The notes beneath the pieces were generated by a model. The model saw only the letters and a program-made list of their open reading frames with translations, made no database searches and had not been told where the DNA came from. Of a stretch of 64,000 nt of DNA, positions 25,003 to 33,097 are shown piece by piece. The first letter of the stretch is position 1. Every line of letters begins with the position of its first letter. Where the stretch lies: NCBI GenBank assembly GCA_964460845.1, contig CAYWRZ010000004.1:186001-250000 (forward strand). The letters are read 5' to 3'. The stretch comes from CAYWRZ01 sp964460845. Its GTDB lineage: Bacteria > Bacteroidota > Bacteroidia > Flavobacteriales_D > UBA2798. The translations under genes were made by a program, and so were the position numbers.

Positions 25003-25602
25003 AACTGAAATAATTTTTCCGAATAAGGAGAATGATATGGTGCCCCTGTTTCCGGGATAACACAAAAAAGAGTAGTTCCGGATCGCTAGCCGGATTTCGC
25101 TGCGGGCTGTATATTACGCAGCATTCAGTTATTGACACCTCCTTTCTTCTAACGTACCGGCCGGATTGTACGGATACCGGTTACAGGTGGGATGTGTTTA
25201 CTTTTCGGAAATGAATAAGAATTCTATGGAAGAAGGTACAGCGAAAAAGGGATATGTATAATGTGTTTTGTGTTAAATTTTTTGCAGCTAACCGAAAAAG
25301 AGAGTTATACCCGTTTTTACAACATTTAGAGGTCTTCCACACTAAAAACCGGGATTATTCACGGAGAAAAAACCCGTAAAAACCCCCTTTCCATCCGAAA
25401 TTCTGCTTTATACTTTTACCCATCCTGGCAAAGAAAAGTGTGTCGGGTAGTTGAGAAAGGCTGATCCGTTTAGTATCTATTTTGAACAGGTGTTTTTCCT
25501 TATAAACACGGGAACGTAGAAGTATAATATTATATAGTGTGGCTGGCTTAGTACCGGCATATCAGCGCGTATTTTTTAGTATTCATTTATATAAATTTCA
25601 GT
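25003..25602 (+). other. 600-bp gap with motif and leader element
   Basis: No gene is supported. It holds the fourth 12-mer (25342-25353, minus orientation) beside CGGAGAAAAAACCCG-like sequence. Near the plus-strand gene at 25603 there is AGTGTGGCTGGCTTAGTACCGGC (about 25536-25558), a close match to the leader start at 6206-6223; both can form a hairpin with CTTAGTA in the loop. Confidence 0.5.
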
Positions 25603-25812
25603 ATGCGATTCACACCTTTTGCAAACGAGCTGGTCGATAATTTTAAACAAAGACTCGGAATCGTCGATCCAACCGATGAGCCTGTGACTTTTCTGATTAC
25701 CACCACCATGAACCCATGGCTCAGCAGTACGGCCGAAGGCAATTTTATTCCCCGCCTCAGGACGATCCTCAGAAGGACCGTAATCGAAGAAATCGAGAAA
25801 CTGACCTGCTAA
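25603..25812 (+). CDS. 69-residue orphan protein
   Basis: A small soluble protein (MRFTPFANELVDNF...) with two helix-like ends and a Thr-rich centre (FLITTTMNPWL), ending in Cys. No family is recognised. It is supported as a gene by a clean ATG, a convincing terminator 22 bp downstream, normal composition, and an upstream element (GTGTGGC...CTTAGTAC) shared with the metzincin cassette leader at 6207. The shared leader hints at co-regulation, which is inference. Confidence 0.6.
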   Translation: MRFTPFANELVDNFKQRLGIVDPTDEPVTFLITTTMNPWLSSTAEGNFIPRLRTILRRTVIEEIEKLTC

Positions 25813-25833
25813 CTACGTTCGCGTTTTTTCAAA

Positions 25834-25868
25834 AGAGGGCATACTAACGGTGTGCCCTCTTCTGTTTT
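25834..25868 (+). terminator. Intrinsic terminator of the 69-residue gene
   Basis: Stem AGAGGGCA (25834-25841) / TGCCCTCT (25853-25860) followed by TCTGTTTTTG. Confidence 0.8.
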
Positions 25869-25984
25869 TGGAGAAAAGAGGAATGAAAGAAAGTCAATCG
25901 TTAAAAAATGTGAACTCCATATTCTTGTGCAGGCTTTTTTCCCATTTTTGGATCAAAATTCTGTCTGATTTTTAGCAAGCGCTA

Positions 25985-27220
25985 ATGAAAATATTTTTTA
26001 CGTTTTTAAGTTTTTTCGGACTGCTTTCTTTCGCTTCGGCACAGCAGGGTTTTCCGTTGTACTACACGTTTGTGGATAAGGTTACCGAGGCCAATCGCCT
26101 TTTTGAGGAAGGAAAGTATAAAAAAGCGGCTCTGGCTTACGAGGCATCGGCGCTATTGGAGGTGGAGAAAGGTGTGGAGCTGCCTTATGCCGAATTGTAT
26201 TACACCGCGGCGGCGGCCTGGGTACGTGCCGGTTTGCCCGACAAGGCTTTTAAGAGCCTCGATAGGATGGTTGAACTGCACGGTTTTATCGACTACGACC
26301 GCATTGCTGTAGAGGCGGAGTTTATCCCGCTGCATACCGATAAGCGCTGGTTCCCCTTGCTGCACCGCATCGCGCAGCAGTACGAGCATCATGAACTTAG
26401 AAAGCAGAATTACCAGCGAAGAATTACACTTATCGAACCTATAGATGAAGTTGTTTTTTATCCGCATACCTCACATGCCCGTCAGTTTTTGGAGAACGAC
26501 AGTTTACCCTTTATCTCACTAAATTACCGGCATTTTCGGGTTTATTTTCGAGCCGATTCTCCGGCTGCCACGCAGGTGGCTTCTATAAAAACGGCGCTCG
26601 ATATGGCTTTTGCCCGTGCCCTGTCGGTTTTACAGACACCTTTGTATTCACGTGGAATTAATTTTATCCTGACCGAATCTCCCGAAGAGCTGCAGGAGCT
26701 TATCGGCTTTCGGGTAAGAGGCGGAATGGCTTCGATTGGCAATGATCTGGTATTTATCGTGTATGGTGATGGTCGGCGCGGACAGTTTACCCACGAGCTT
26801 TTTCACCTGATGGCCAATGCAGTATGGGGGATCACTTCGTCGCGTCTGCTCAACGAGGGCAGCGCTGTATATGCAGACAATACCTGCTTTTACGAAAATC
26901 CGGTGTACGGCATTGCAGCGTATATGCAGCAAAAGGGCCTCTTGTTGCCTTTATCCACGCTGATTAGTGAGTTCGACGCCAAAGCCGCCGAAAATGAGCT
27001 GGTAGCGTATCTGCAAAGTGCCGCGATTTTCAAGTACCTGTACGAAAAGCATGGAGTAGAAAAAATGAAGCGGCTTTGGGTAGAAAATTTTGACCGCTTT
27101 GAAGCGATTTACGGATTGTCGATAGCTGCATTTGAGCAGGAATGGCTGGCATTTATCCGTACGCTTTCTCCGCCCGAAGGCATAGACTGGGAAATGCTCC
27201 TTCGCGAAGGATGCGGTTAA
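25985..27220 (+). CDS. Secreted gluzincin-type (peptidase MA-like) protein with TPR-like N-terminus
   Basis: A 411-residue protein with a signal peptide (MKIFFTFLSFFGLLSFASA). Residues about 30-110 look like helical TPR-type repeats (ANRLFEEGKYKKAALAYEASALL; AWVRAGLPDKAFKSLDRM). The catalytic domain has H270-E-L-F-H274 and the third ligand E291 in LLNEGSAVYAD, the spacing of gluzincins. The C-terminus (LYEKHGVEKMKRLW) is typical of peptidase MA-like proteins. Zinc peptidase activity in the periplasm or outside the cell is inferred; the substrate is unknown. It stands alone between two non-coding gaps. Confidence 0.8.
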   Translation: MKIFFTFLSFFGLLSFASAQQGFPLYYTFVDKVTEANRLFEEGKYKKAALAYEASALLEVEKGVELPYAELYYTAAAAWVRAGLPDKAFKSLDRMVELHGFIDYDRIAVEAEFIPLHTDKRWFPLLHRIAQQYEHHELRKQNYQRRITLIEPIDEVVFYPHTSHARQFLENDSLPFISLNYRHFRVYFRADSPAATQVASIKTALDMAFARALSVLQTPLYSRGINFILTESPEELQELIGFRVRGGMASIGNDLVFIVYGDGRRGQFTHELFHLMANAVWGITSSRLLNEGSAVYADNTCFYENPVYGIAAYMQQKGLLLPLSTLISEFDAKAAENELVAYLQSAAIFKYLYEKHGVEKMKRLWVENFDRFEAIYGLSIAAFEQEWLAFIRTLSPPEGIDWEMLLREGCG

Positions 27221-27368
27221 CCCTATATTCTCATTTCTCTTTCTCTGGGTTTTGACTTCTCTGTTTCAGGTTTTTGTAGAGGCCGCCGTGCCCCATTTTT
27301 TTTCCGGAAAATAAGTTGACATTTATCTCGTTTTATCCGCGTTTTACTTCGGGAAGAAATCGAATTTT

Positions 27369-28994
27369 ATGGACAGAATCCTTGCTTTTTTATCCAGGTA
27401 CAGCGCTGTTTTGTGGCTTTCGGTACTGACGCTGCTGGCTTTTGTAAGTCGTTGGCTTTATATGGACCACAATCCGGTGGGACTCGATGAGCCTTTTTCC
27501 ATTTTTCATGCCCAGTTGAGCGTACCCGAAATTATAGAAACGCTGAAAATAGGCAACAATCCGCCGGGGTATGAGATTTTTCTGCATTTCTGGATCAAGC
27601 TGTTTGGTATTTCGCCGCTTTCGGTGAGGTTTCCCTCAGTGATTTTTAGTGCGCTTACCGTTACGGTAATGTATGGGCTTGCCCGCAGGCTGTTCGACAG
27701 GCGAGTGGCATTTTTGGCCGCATCCATGCTGCTGCTTTCTACTTATCAGATCTATTTTTCGCACGAGGCCAGGATATATCCGCTTTTTACATTACTGACC
27801 ACACTTTCGTTTTACCTGCTGATACGCATTTACCAGGAGGGTTATTCTGTAGGTAAATTTTTGGCGCTGCTGCTGGTGTATGTGCTGCTGGTCTATTCCC
27901 ATTATTTCGCTCTGATTGTCATTTTCCTGAACGTGGCGGTATTTCTTTGGCTGAATGCCCGTAACCGGAAGCTCTTGCTGCGTTATGCGGTGCTTTTGCT
28001 TTTGCTGCTGCTCTGCTACCTGCCTTACGTGCCGGTGGTGTGGGAGCGTTTTACCATTTCTTCGTCGGAGCCTTCCTGGGTACCTCCGGTAACCGGTTTG
28101 GGGCATTTGTATGTGTATTTTTATATGCTCTCTAATGGGAAAGAGCTGTTGGCCGTAACCTGTTTGGTGTTGCTGTGGTGCGCCGCCTGGAAATACGTGT
28201 ACGAGCAGGTAAGGATTCCTTTCCTGCGCCAGTTGCTGCTGTACGTGTGTATTCCTTTGTGTCTGATTACCGGTATGTCTTTGTTTGTGCAGTTTCCGCA
28301 AGTATGGAAGCTCACTTCCATGCCCTGGTTTATTCCGTTTAAGCTGACGTTGCTGGCATTGCTGCTCTTGCAGGCGGTCGTGTTCAGGCAGGGTCGCGAA
28401 AAGCTGGTGCCGGTTATCTGGTTGGTTGCACCTTTATTGCTGATGTTCAGCGTATCGTTTTATGTACCCATGTTTATTGATCGTTACCTTACGTATATAG
28501 CACCCGCATTTTACCTCTGTGTGGCTGCCGCTGTGGGGTATTTGGCTTCTTCTTCCCGTTTCGTTTCCTTCATTGCCACAGGAGCGCTGCTGGGTATGTT
28601 TTGGCTTTCGGTCAGCTTCAGCCCCGAAATAGTCAGCGATTCGCGCGGAATAGTGCAAAAAATGAAGGAACTCAAAACGGAAAAAACGCAGGTGCTGGTT
28701 TCGCCGGGCTATTTCTATCTTTTGGTAGGGTATCATTACAAAACCGAATTTTTTCAACGACCTCACGAGTATCTTGATCTCGCCAAAGAAGATGGCTTGC
28801 ATTTTATCAATAGAATTACCGTGGTAAGATTACCGGAGCTCGGTCCCGAAGACAACATCCTGTTTATAGACGCCAATGCCGACGAACTGGTGCCCGGAAA
28901 CCATATTTATCCTACCCTCGACAGCCTTTATACACTGCGCGGCAAACACTTGTTTACCGGAAACTTGTGGCTTTATGAATTTGTCGGGAAATAG
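27369..28994 (+). CDS. GT39/ArnT-like integral membrane glycosyltransferase
   Basis: A 541-residue polytopic protein with about ten transmembrane helices and a C-terminal soluble part. After the first helix comes GLDEPFSIFHAQ and then NNPPGYEIFLHFWIKLFG, the DE-containing first outer loop and PPGY motif of the GT39/PMT_2 family. Members transfer a sugar from a polyprenyl-phosphate donor to lipids or proteins on the outer side of the inner membrane. The acceptor cannot be told from sequence. The start at 27369 places the first helix correctly. The following gene is only 23 bp away but is functionally unrelated. Confidence 0.85.
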   Translation: MDRILAFLSRYSAVLWLSVLTLLAFVSRWLYMDHNPVGLDEPFSIFHAQLSVPEIIETLKIGNNPPGYEIFLHFWIKLFGISPLSVRFPSVIFSALTVTVMYGLARRLFDRRVAFLAASMLLLSTYQIYFSHEARIYPLFTLLTTLSFYLLIRIYQEGYSVGKFLALLLVYVLLVYSHYFALIVIFLNVAVFLWLNARNRKLLLRYAVLLLLLLLCYLPYVPVVWERFTISSSEPSWVPPVTGLGHLYVYFYMLSNGKELLAVTCLVLLWCAAWKYVYEQVRIPFLRQLLLYVCIPLCLITGMSLFVQFPQVWKLTSMPWFIPFKLTLLALLLLQAVVFRQGREKLVPVIWLVAPLLLMFSVSFYVPMFIDRYLTYIAPAFYLCVAAAVGYLASSSRFVSFIATGALLGMFWLSVSFSPEIVSDSRGIVQKMKELKTEKTQVLVSPGYFYLLVGYHYKTEFFQRPHEYLDLAKEDGLHFINRITVVRLPELGPEDNILFIDANADELVPGNHIYPTLDSLYTLRGKHLFTGNLWLYEFVGK

Positions 28995-29017
28995 AATAGA
29001 AATTGTTTTTTAAGAAA

Positions 29018-29641
29018 ATGGAAAAGCTGGATCTGACCCGACACTACAAAGCATGGTACACGGCACGTGCCCAACCCGAACTTATTGATGCCGAAGAAGC
29101 ACATTTTATATCCATTTCCGGAAAAGGAGACCCTTCTTCTTCCGGATTTGCCGACGATATACAAGCTTTATATGCCACGGCTTATGCCCTTAAATTCGCT
29201 GCAAAAGCGGAAGGGAAAGATTATACCGTAGCTAAGCTGGAAGGGTTGTGGAGCTTTGACGAAGAACGTTACGGTCATTTATCCATGACCGAAGCACCTG
29301 TCAAAATACCCCGTAGTGAATGGAACTACCGTATGTTGATTCGCTTACCTGAGTTTGTGAACAGCGATAGGGTAAGTCGTACGGCTCAGGAGGTGGTCGC
29401 ACGTAAACAATTGCCCCGCGCGGCCGACGTACACTATTTTACCCTGCCCGCTACAAAAGCGGTACAGATGCTGCACAAAGGACCCTTCGCGACAGAACCC
29501 GAATCCTTGCAGCTTATACAGGCTTTTATTCAGTCCCGCGGGTTTCAGCGCAACGGGCTTCACCATGAAATTTACCTTTCCGACTTTAACCGGACAGCGC
29601 CCGAAAAGCTCCGGACTATTCTCCGGGAACCCGTCAGGTGA
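29018..29641 (+). CDS. GyrI-like small-molecule-binding domain protein
   Basis: This 207-residue cytosolic protein has ATG at 29018 (an in-frame TTG at 29003 is less likely). It reads like stand-alone GyrI-like proteins: HFISISGKGDP at the N-terminal strand, FADDIQALYATAYALKF, LEGLWSF, and late in the protein MLHKGPFATEPESLQLIQAFI and LHHEIYLSDFNRTAPEKLRTILREPV. GyrI-like domains bind small hydrophobic or cationic compounds. It lacks a DNA-binding domain. It may act as a drug-sequestering or hydrolytic protein, as proposed for some relatives. Confidence 0.85.
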   Translation: MEKLDLTRHYKAWYTARAQPELIDAEEAHFISISGKGDPSSSGFADDIQALYATAYALKFAAKAEGKDYTVAKLEGLWSFDEERYGHLSMTEAPVKIPRSEWNYRMLIRLPEFVNSDRVSRTAQEVVARKQLPRAADVHYFTLPATKAVQMLHKGPFATEPESLQLIQAFIQSRGFQRNGLHHEIYLSDFNRTAPEKLRTILREPVR

Positions 29642-29670
29642 GAAGCACACAGGGAAAGATAGTAATGAAA

Positions 29671-29695
29671 AGCCCCGACGGTGAATGTCGGGGCT
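29671..29695. terminator. Shared terminator between convergent genes
   Basis: Perfect 9-bp stem AGCCCCGAC (29671-29679) / GTCGGGGCT (29687-29695). The better U run is on the minus strand (TTTTC), 20 bp past the stop at 29715, but it also follows the plus-strand gene ending at 29641. Confidence 0.8.
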
Positions 29696-29714
29696 CTTAT
29701 GCGTTTCGTGTTTT

Positions 29715-30338
29715 TTATTCTTCTACTTCCTCTTCGTCCTCATATTCATCCGCCGCCTCGTCTTCATCTTCTTCGTATTCTTCCTCCTCCTCATATTCTT
29801 CATCGGTAAACAGGTCGCCGTATTCTTCTACGTAAGAGCTCAGCGTACGCACCCAGTACACCCGCACAAATGAACCGGCGGTTTCTTTTTTGATCGTAGC
29901 CGGAGGTCGGTTGTCGAAGAAATGATCTATAATGTCTTTCGCTTCTAGATGTCCGTAGGCACCGAGCAGCTCGTCTTGTTCCGGATTAGCCATGCTGCCG
30001 TAGTATATTTTTTCCAGCACCATTACTTCTTCGCTATCATTAATCACTATGCTGTGACCAATCTGGAGGTCTATTTTTACGGTTTCTCCGTTGCCCATTT
30101 TGTATTCGGGAGTACCATAGGCCGCATAAGTGGAGTACGAGCCGGCTCCTTTTACTACATATACACGGGCGTTACCCATGACAATTGCGGCTACGGCTAA
30201 ACCGCCCACTACTAACCCGGTCGTAATTCCGCCCGCCGCTTTCTTTTTGAGTTTGACAAATAGTTTGTAGAAAAGAAAAGTGATCAGGAGTGCCACTAGT
30301 ATTGCGACAACCACCACCACTGTAAAGCTAATTAACAT
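29715..30338 (-). CDS. Membrane protein with very acidic C-terminal tail
   Basis: A 207-residue protein. Two hydrophobic segments lie near the N-terminus (FTVVVVVAILVALLITFLFY, and GGITTGLVVGGLAVAAIVM around 36-54), separated by a Lys-rich loop (KLKKKAAGG). A soluble domain follows (YKMGNGETVKIDLQIGHSIVINDSEE), then a tail made almost only of Glu, Asp and Tyr (about 177-207). Unrecognised family. The acidic tail might bind cations or basic proteins. A TATATTTG box lies 25 bp upstream. Confidence 0.75.
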   Translation of the reverse strand: MLISFTVVVVVAILVALLITFLFYKLFVKLKKKAAGGITTGLVVGGLAVAAIVMGNARVYVVKGAGSYSTYAAYGTPEYKMGNGETVKIDLQIGHSIVINDSEEVMVLEKIYYGSMANPEQDELLGAYGHLEAKDIIDHFFDNRPPATIKKETAGSFVRVYWVRTLSSYVEEYGDLFTDEEYEEEEEYEEDEDEAADEYEDEEEVEE

Positions 30339-30362
30339 AAAATTTGGGTTTTAGGGTTTCTT

Positions 30363-30370
30363 CAAATATA
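30363..30370 (-). promoter_or_regulatory. -7 box of the acidic-tailed membrane protein gene
   Basis: TATATTTG on the minus strand, a perfect TAnnTTTG box 25 bp before the ATG at 30338. No clear TTG is seen 19-21 bp further upstream. Confidence 0.5.
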
Positions 30371-30502
30371 TAAAATCATACTGAATGGTTAGGAGGAATA
30401 AATAAAAACCAGTCTTAATCGGCTTGGTAATCAGCTTAAATCGGGAAGAGCAGACAGGATTTATTATATTGGTTTCCCTAATTTTCAGGCAATACCTAAA
30501 AA

Positions 30503-31582
30503 ATGAATCAGGCTCAATTGTTGAATTACCGATTGGCGAACCTGCAGCTTTCACAGCAGGATTATACGGATGCAGGATCCTTGCTGCATCACATGGGAGC
30601 TATGCAGGGGCAAGATGCGACGGGCTTGTGGCGTTCGCTGGCTTTACGTTTGCCCGGAAGTAGCGAACAGACCGTACATGACGCGATTGATCGTGCCGAA
30701 GTAATACGTACCTGGGCTTTGCGGGGTACCCTTCATCTCCTTCCTGCAAGGGCCGTAAGCTGGATGCTCGATCTGCTCGGTCCCCGTATTCTTGCTGCCG
30801 CGGCAGGACGCGAAAAACAATTGGAGCTCGACGAAAACACGATGCGCCATGCGCGTAAGTTGATAGTGAAAGCCTTACAGGGTAAAAAAGCACTTAGTCG
30901 TGCCCAGCTATATACGCTGCTCGAACAGAAAAAAATAAGTACCGACAAACAGCGCGGGTATCATATCCTTACCCGGATGGCACTCGAAAAAATTATTTGT
31001 CTGGGTTCGCACCGCGAGACACAACCTTTTTTTGTGCTGCTCGAAGAATGGGCGCCGCCTTCACAAGCGCTTCCTCGGGAAGAGGCCCTGGCGCAGCTTG
31101 CAGGGTCTTATTTTTCAAGCCACGGACCGGCTACCGTACAAGATTTCTCCTGGTGGGCGGGAATCACGCTTACCGATGCCCGTGCAGGATTGGAGTTGGT
31201 GAAGAATAAGTTGGAGAATGTGCTTTGCGGCGAAAAGGAATATTGGATGAAAGATCCGGGTAAAAAATCGCTGAACGAAACAAGCGTCTTTTTGCTCCCC
31301 GGTTTCGACGAATATTTGCTGGGCTATAAAGATCGTAGCGGAGCGCTTGATCCGCGCTATGCACAGCAAATTGTGCCGGGCAATAACGGGATGTTTATGC
31401 CGACGATTGTGATCAAGGGTCGCGTGCTTGGCACCTGGAAACGTACGATCAAAAAAGATTGCGTATATATTGATCCTTTATTTTTTGAACCGTTTGATAA
31501 CAGCCTGAAAACAAAGATAGAAGAGGCTTCTCGGCACTATGGATTTTATCTCGGCAAAAAAGCAGAATTACGCTTTCCCTGA
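30503..31582 (+). CDS. Winged-helix DNA-binding protein, AlkZ/YcaQ-like (HTH_42)
   Basis: A 359-residue protein with the arrangement of the HTH_42 family, which includes the DNA glycosylases AlkZ and YcaQ that act on alkylated or crosslinked bases. Seen: the start LNYRLANLQL, HHMGAMQGQDATGLWRSLALR, VIRTWALRGTLHLLPA, and late LLPGFDEYLLGYKDRS and GNNGMFMPTIVIKGRVLGTWKR. The QxQ catalytic motif of AlkZ is here QGQDA. Glycosylase activity is therefore possible but not shown. It appears to be a single-gene unit. Confidence 0.88.
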   Translation: MNQAQLLNYRLANLQLSQQDYTDAGSLLHHMGAMQGQDATGLWRSLALRLPGSSEQTVHDAIDRAEVIRTWALRGTLHLLPARAVSWMLDLLGPRILAAAAGREKQLELDENTMRHARKLIVKALQGKKALSRAQLYTLLEQKKISTDKQRGYHILTRMALEKIICLGSHRETQPFFVLLEEWAPPSQALPREEALAQLAGSYFSSHGPATVQDFSWWAGITLTDARAGLELVKNKLENVLCGEKEYWMKDPGKKSLNETSVFLLPGFDEYLLGYKDRSGALDPRYAQQIVPGNNGMFMPTIVIKGRVLGTWKRTIKKDCVYIDPLFFEPFDNSLKTKIEEASRHYGFYLGKKAELRFP

Positions 31583-31646
31583 TCTTTTGTATTTTTAGCA
31601 GTCATGTAAGGCTTGTTTTACGGGCTTTTTTATAGCTGTAAGAAGG

Positions 31647-32627
31647 ATGAGGCAGACTTTTATCATTTCTTTTTTTTCTGTAGTGTGGGTGCTGATCGGT
31701 ATTTCTTGTGCATCGATCAATAATGCGCCGGTAAAAACCCTGTTGGAAAAAGACAACTGTAATCTTCAGCAATCGTACGCATATCCGGTTTCCGATCTGC
31801 CTTTACCTTTTTATGAAAGAACGACCGATAGCCTTATGTCGCTGCGTTTTTCTCAGAGCAGCCTTCATATTGCGCATGCTATTGGAGTTCTTTCGATGCT
31901 CGATACGCTGGTAGCTTCCGAAGAAGCCTATTTCCGATCGCCCGATACCGACCATTTGATTCGTCTGATCCATATTCGCCAGCAGCTTGTGAATCGGGTG
32001 CAGATAGCATCGCTCGAAATTTCTGCGGTGGCATCGGAGCTCGACTGTGAAAAGGAAAGAGCCGATCAGGTAGCCGATTACCTGAGTCGTAAAGAGAACG
32101 AACGCGAAAGCAAGCTCACAGTAGCGGCTATTACTACCGGTGCTACAGTGGCGGTGGCTTCGGGAATACTGCTTTCGAACGATAATGATCGAGCGGTCGA
32201 ATACCTCGGTATTGTAGGAGGAATAACCGAGGTGGTTATCGGATTGATGATACTTACTTCCAATCCCGAAGTGCCTTTTCAGCATGAGCGCAATCCTTTG
32301 AAAGAAATATGGACAGGACAGGAAACTTCTTCTGTTTTTCCGCCGTTTATTTGGTATTATCTCAATTATTTTGATCCCCGGCAACCCGAATCACCTTCCT
32401 TACGTGTGCAATTGTTAGAGTCGTGGGCGGCTATCGGAGGTTGGGACTTGCTCGGGCAGAAGAAAAAAAGAAAGCTCATGGAGCTGTATTTCGGCAGCGG
32501 CGGCAATTATACTTCGGGTCATTTGCGGCAGCGTGTGCGCATGTTGAATCAGCTCGAAGCTTACGTAACGCTGATGAAGCAGGAAATTACTAAATTAGCT
32601 GTAGAGCTCGAACAACCTAAAAAATAA
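31647..32627 (+). CDS. Hypothetical lipoprotein
   Basis: A 326-residue protein with a lipoprotein signal (FFSVVWVLIGISC, Cys about 21). A helical middle region (IRLIHIRQQLVNRVQIASLEISAVASELDCEKERADQVADYL) is followed by a hydrophobic stretch (VAAITTGATVAVASGILL and YLGIVGGITEVVIGLMIL) and a soluble C-terminus with more helices. I recognise no family. It ends 7 bp before the PepSY-like gene, so the two are probably cotranscribed. Confidence 0.7.
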   Translation: MRQTFIISFFSVVWVLIGISCASINNAPVKTLLEKDNCNLQQSYAYPVSDLPLPFYERTTDSLMSLRFSQSSLHIAHAIGVLSMLDTLVASEEAYFRSPDTDHLIRLIHIRQQLVNRVQIASLEISAVASELDCEKERADQVADYLSRKENERESKLTVAAITTGATVAVASGILLSNDNDRAVEYLGIVGGITEVVIGLMILTSNPEVPFQHERNPLKEIWTGQETSSVFPPFIWYYLNYFDPRQPESPSLRVQLLESWAAIGGWDLLGQKKKRKLMELYFGSGGNYTSGHLRQRVRMLNQLEAYVTLMKQEITKLAVELEQPKK

Positions 32628-32634
32628 GCGGAAG

Positions 32635-33078
32635 ATGCGTTTGCTATTACTTTGTTTTTTAGTGTGGCTGCCTTTTGGGGTATTTGCTCAGCAGGTCAAT
32701 GAAAAAGACGTGCCCGAAGCCGTGCTGAAAAATTTTCGCACCCAATATCCCGGCATGTATGTATATGAATGGGAGTGGAAAAAGAAGAAAAAAGTATATG
32801 AAGCCGAATTTAATTACAAAGGCAAAAAATACGAAGCGCAGTTTTCCGAATCGGGCGAGTGGCTTAAAACGGAAATAGATCACCGTGCCTTGTCCGATCT
32901 GCCCGAAGCGGTGCAAAATGCTTTTGCGCAATCGGAATGGAAAACCTGGAAAACAGACGATATAGAAGAGCATCATTATGCTTCCGGCAAGATCCTCTAT
33001 AAGATAGAAGTGAAGCGTAAGCGCGAAAAGTTAACGCTTTACTACGACCTTGCGGGTACCTTGGTCCGCACCACGTAA
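32635..33078 (+). CDS. PepSY-like secreted protein (DUF2874 type)
   Basis: A 147-residue exported protein with a signal peptide (MRLLLLCFLVWLPFGVFA). The mature part has two PepSY-like halves: VPEAVLKNFRTQYPGMYVYEWEWKK...YEAEFNYKGKKYEAQFSESGEWL, then LPEAVQNAFAQSEW...YKIEVKRKREKLTLYYDLAGTL. Relatives in Bacteroidota are periplasmic and mostly uncharacterised; PepSY-type folds are thought to inhibit or bind proteases. A paralogue with the same plan is at 47600-48070. Confidence 0.85.
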   Translation: MRLLLLCFLVWLPFGVFAQQVNEKDVPEAVLKNFRTQYPGMYVYEWEWKKKKKVYEAEFNYKGKKYEAQFSESGEWLKTEIDHRALSDLPEAVQNAFAQSEWKTWKTDDIEEHHYASGKILYKIEVKRKREKLTLYYDLAGTLVRTT

Positions 33079-33097
33079 TTGCCCGGACCGCGAGCGT

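Noticed and set aside
29685..29873. Serine- or phenylalanine-rich small frames on the plus strand
   Set aside because: They are the antisense of the Glu/Asp-rich tail of the membrane protein at 29715-30338.
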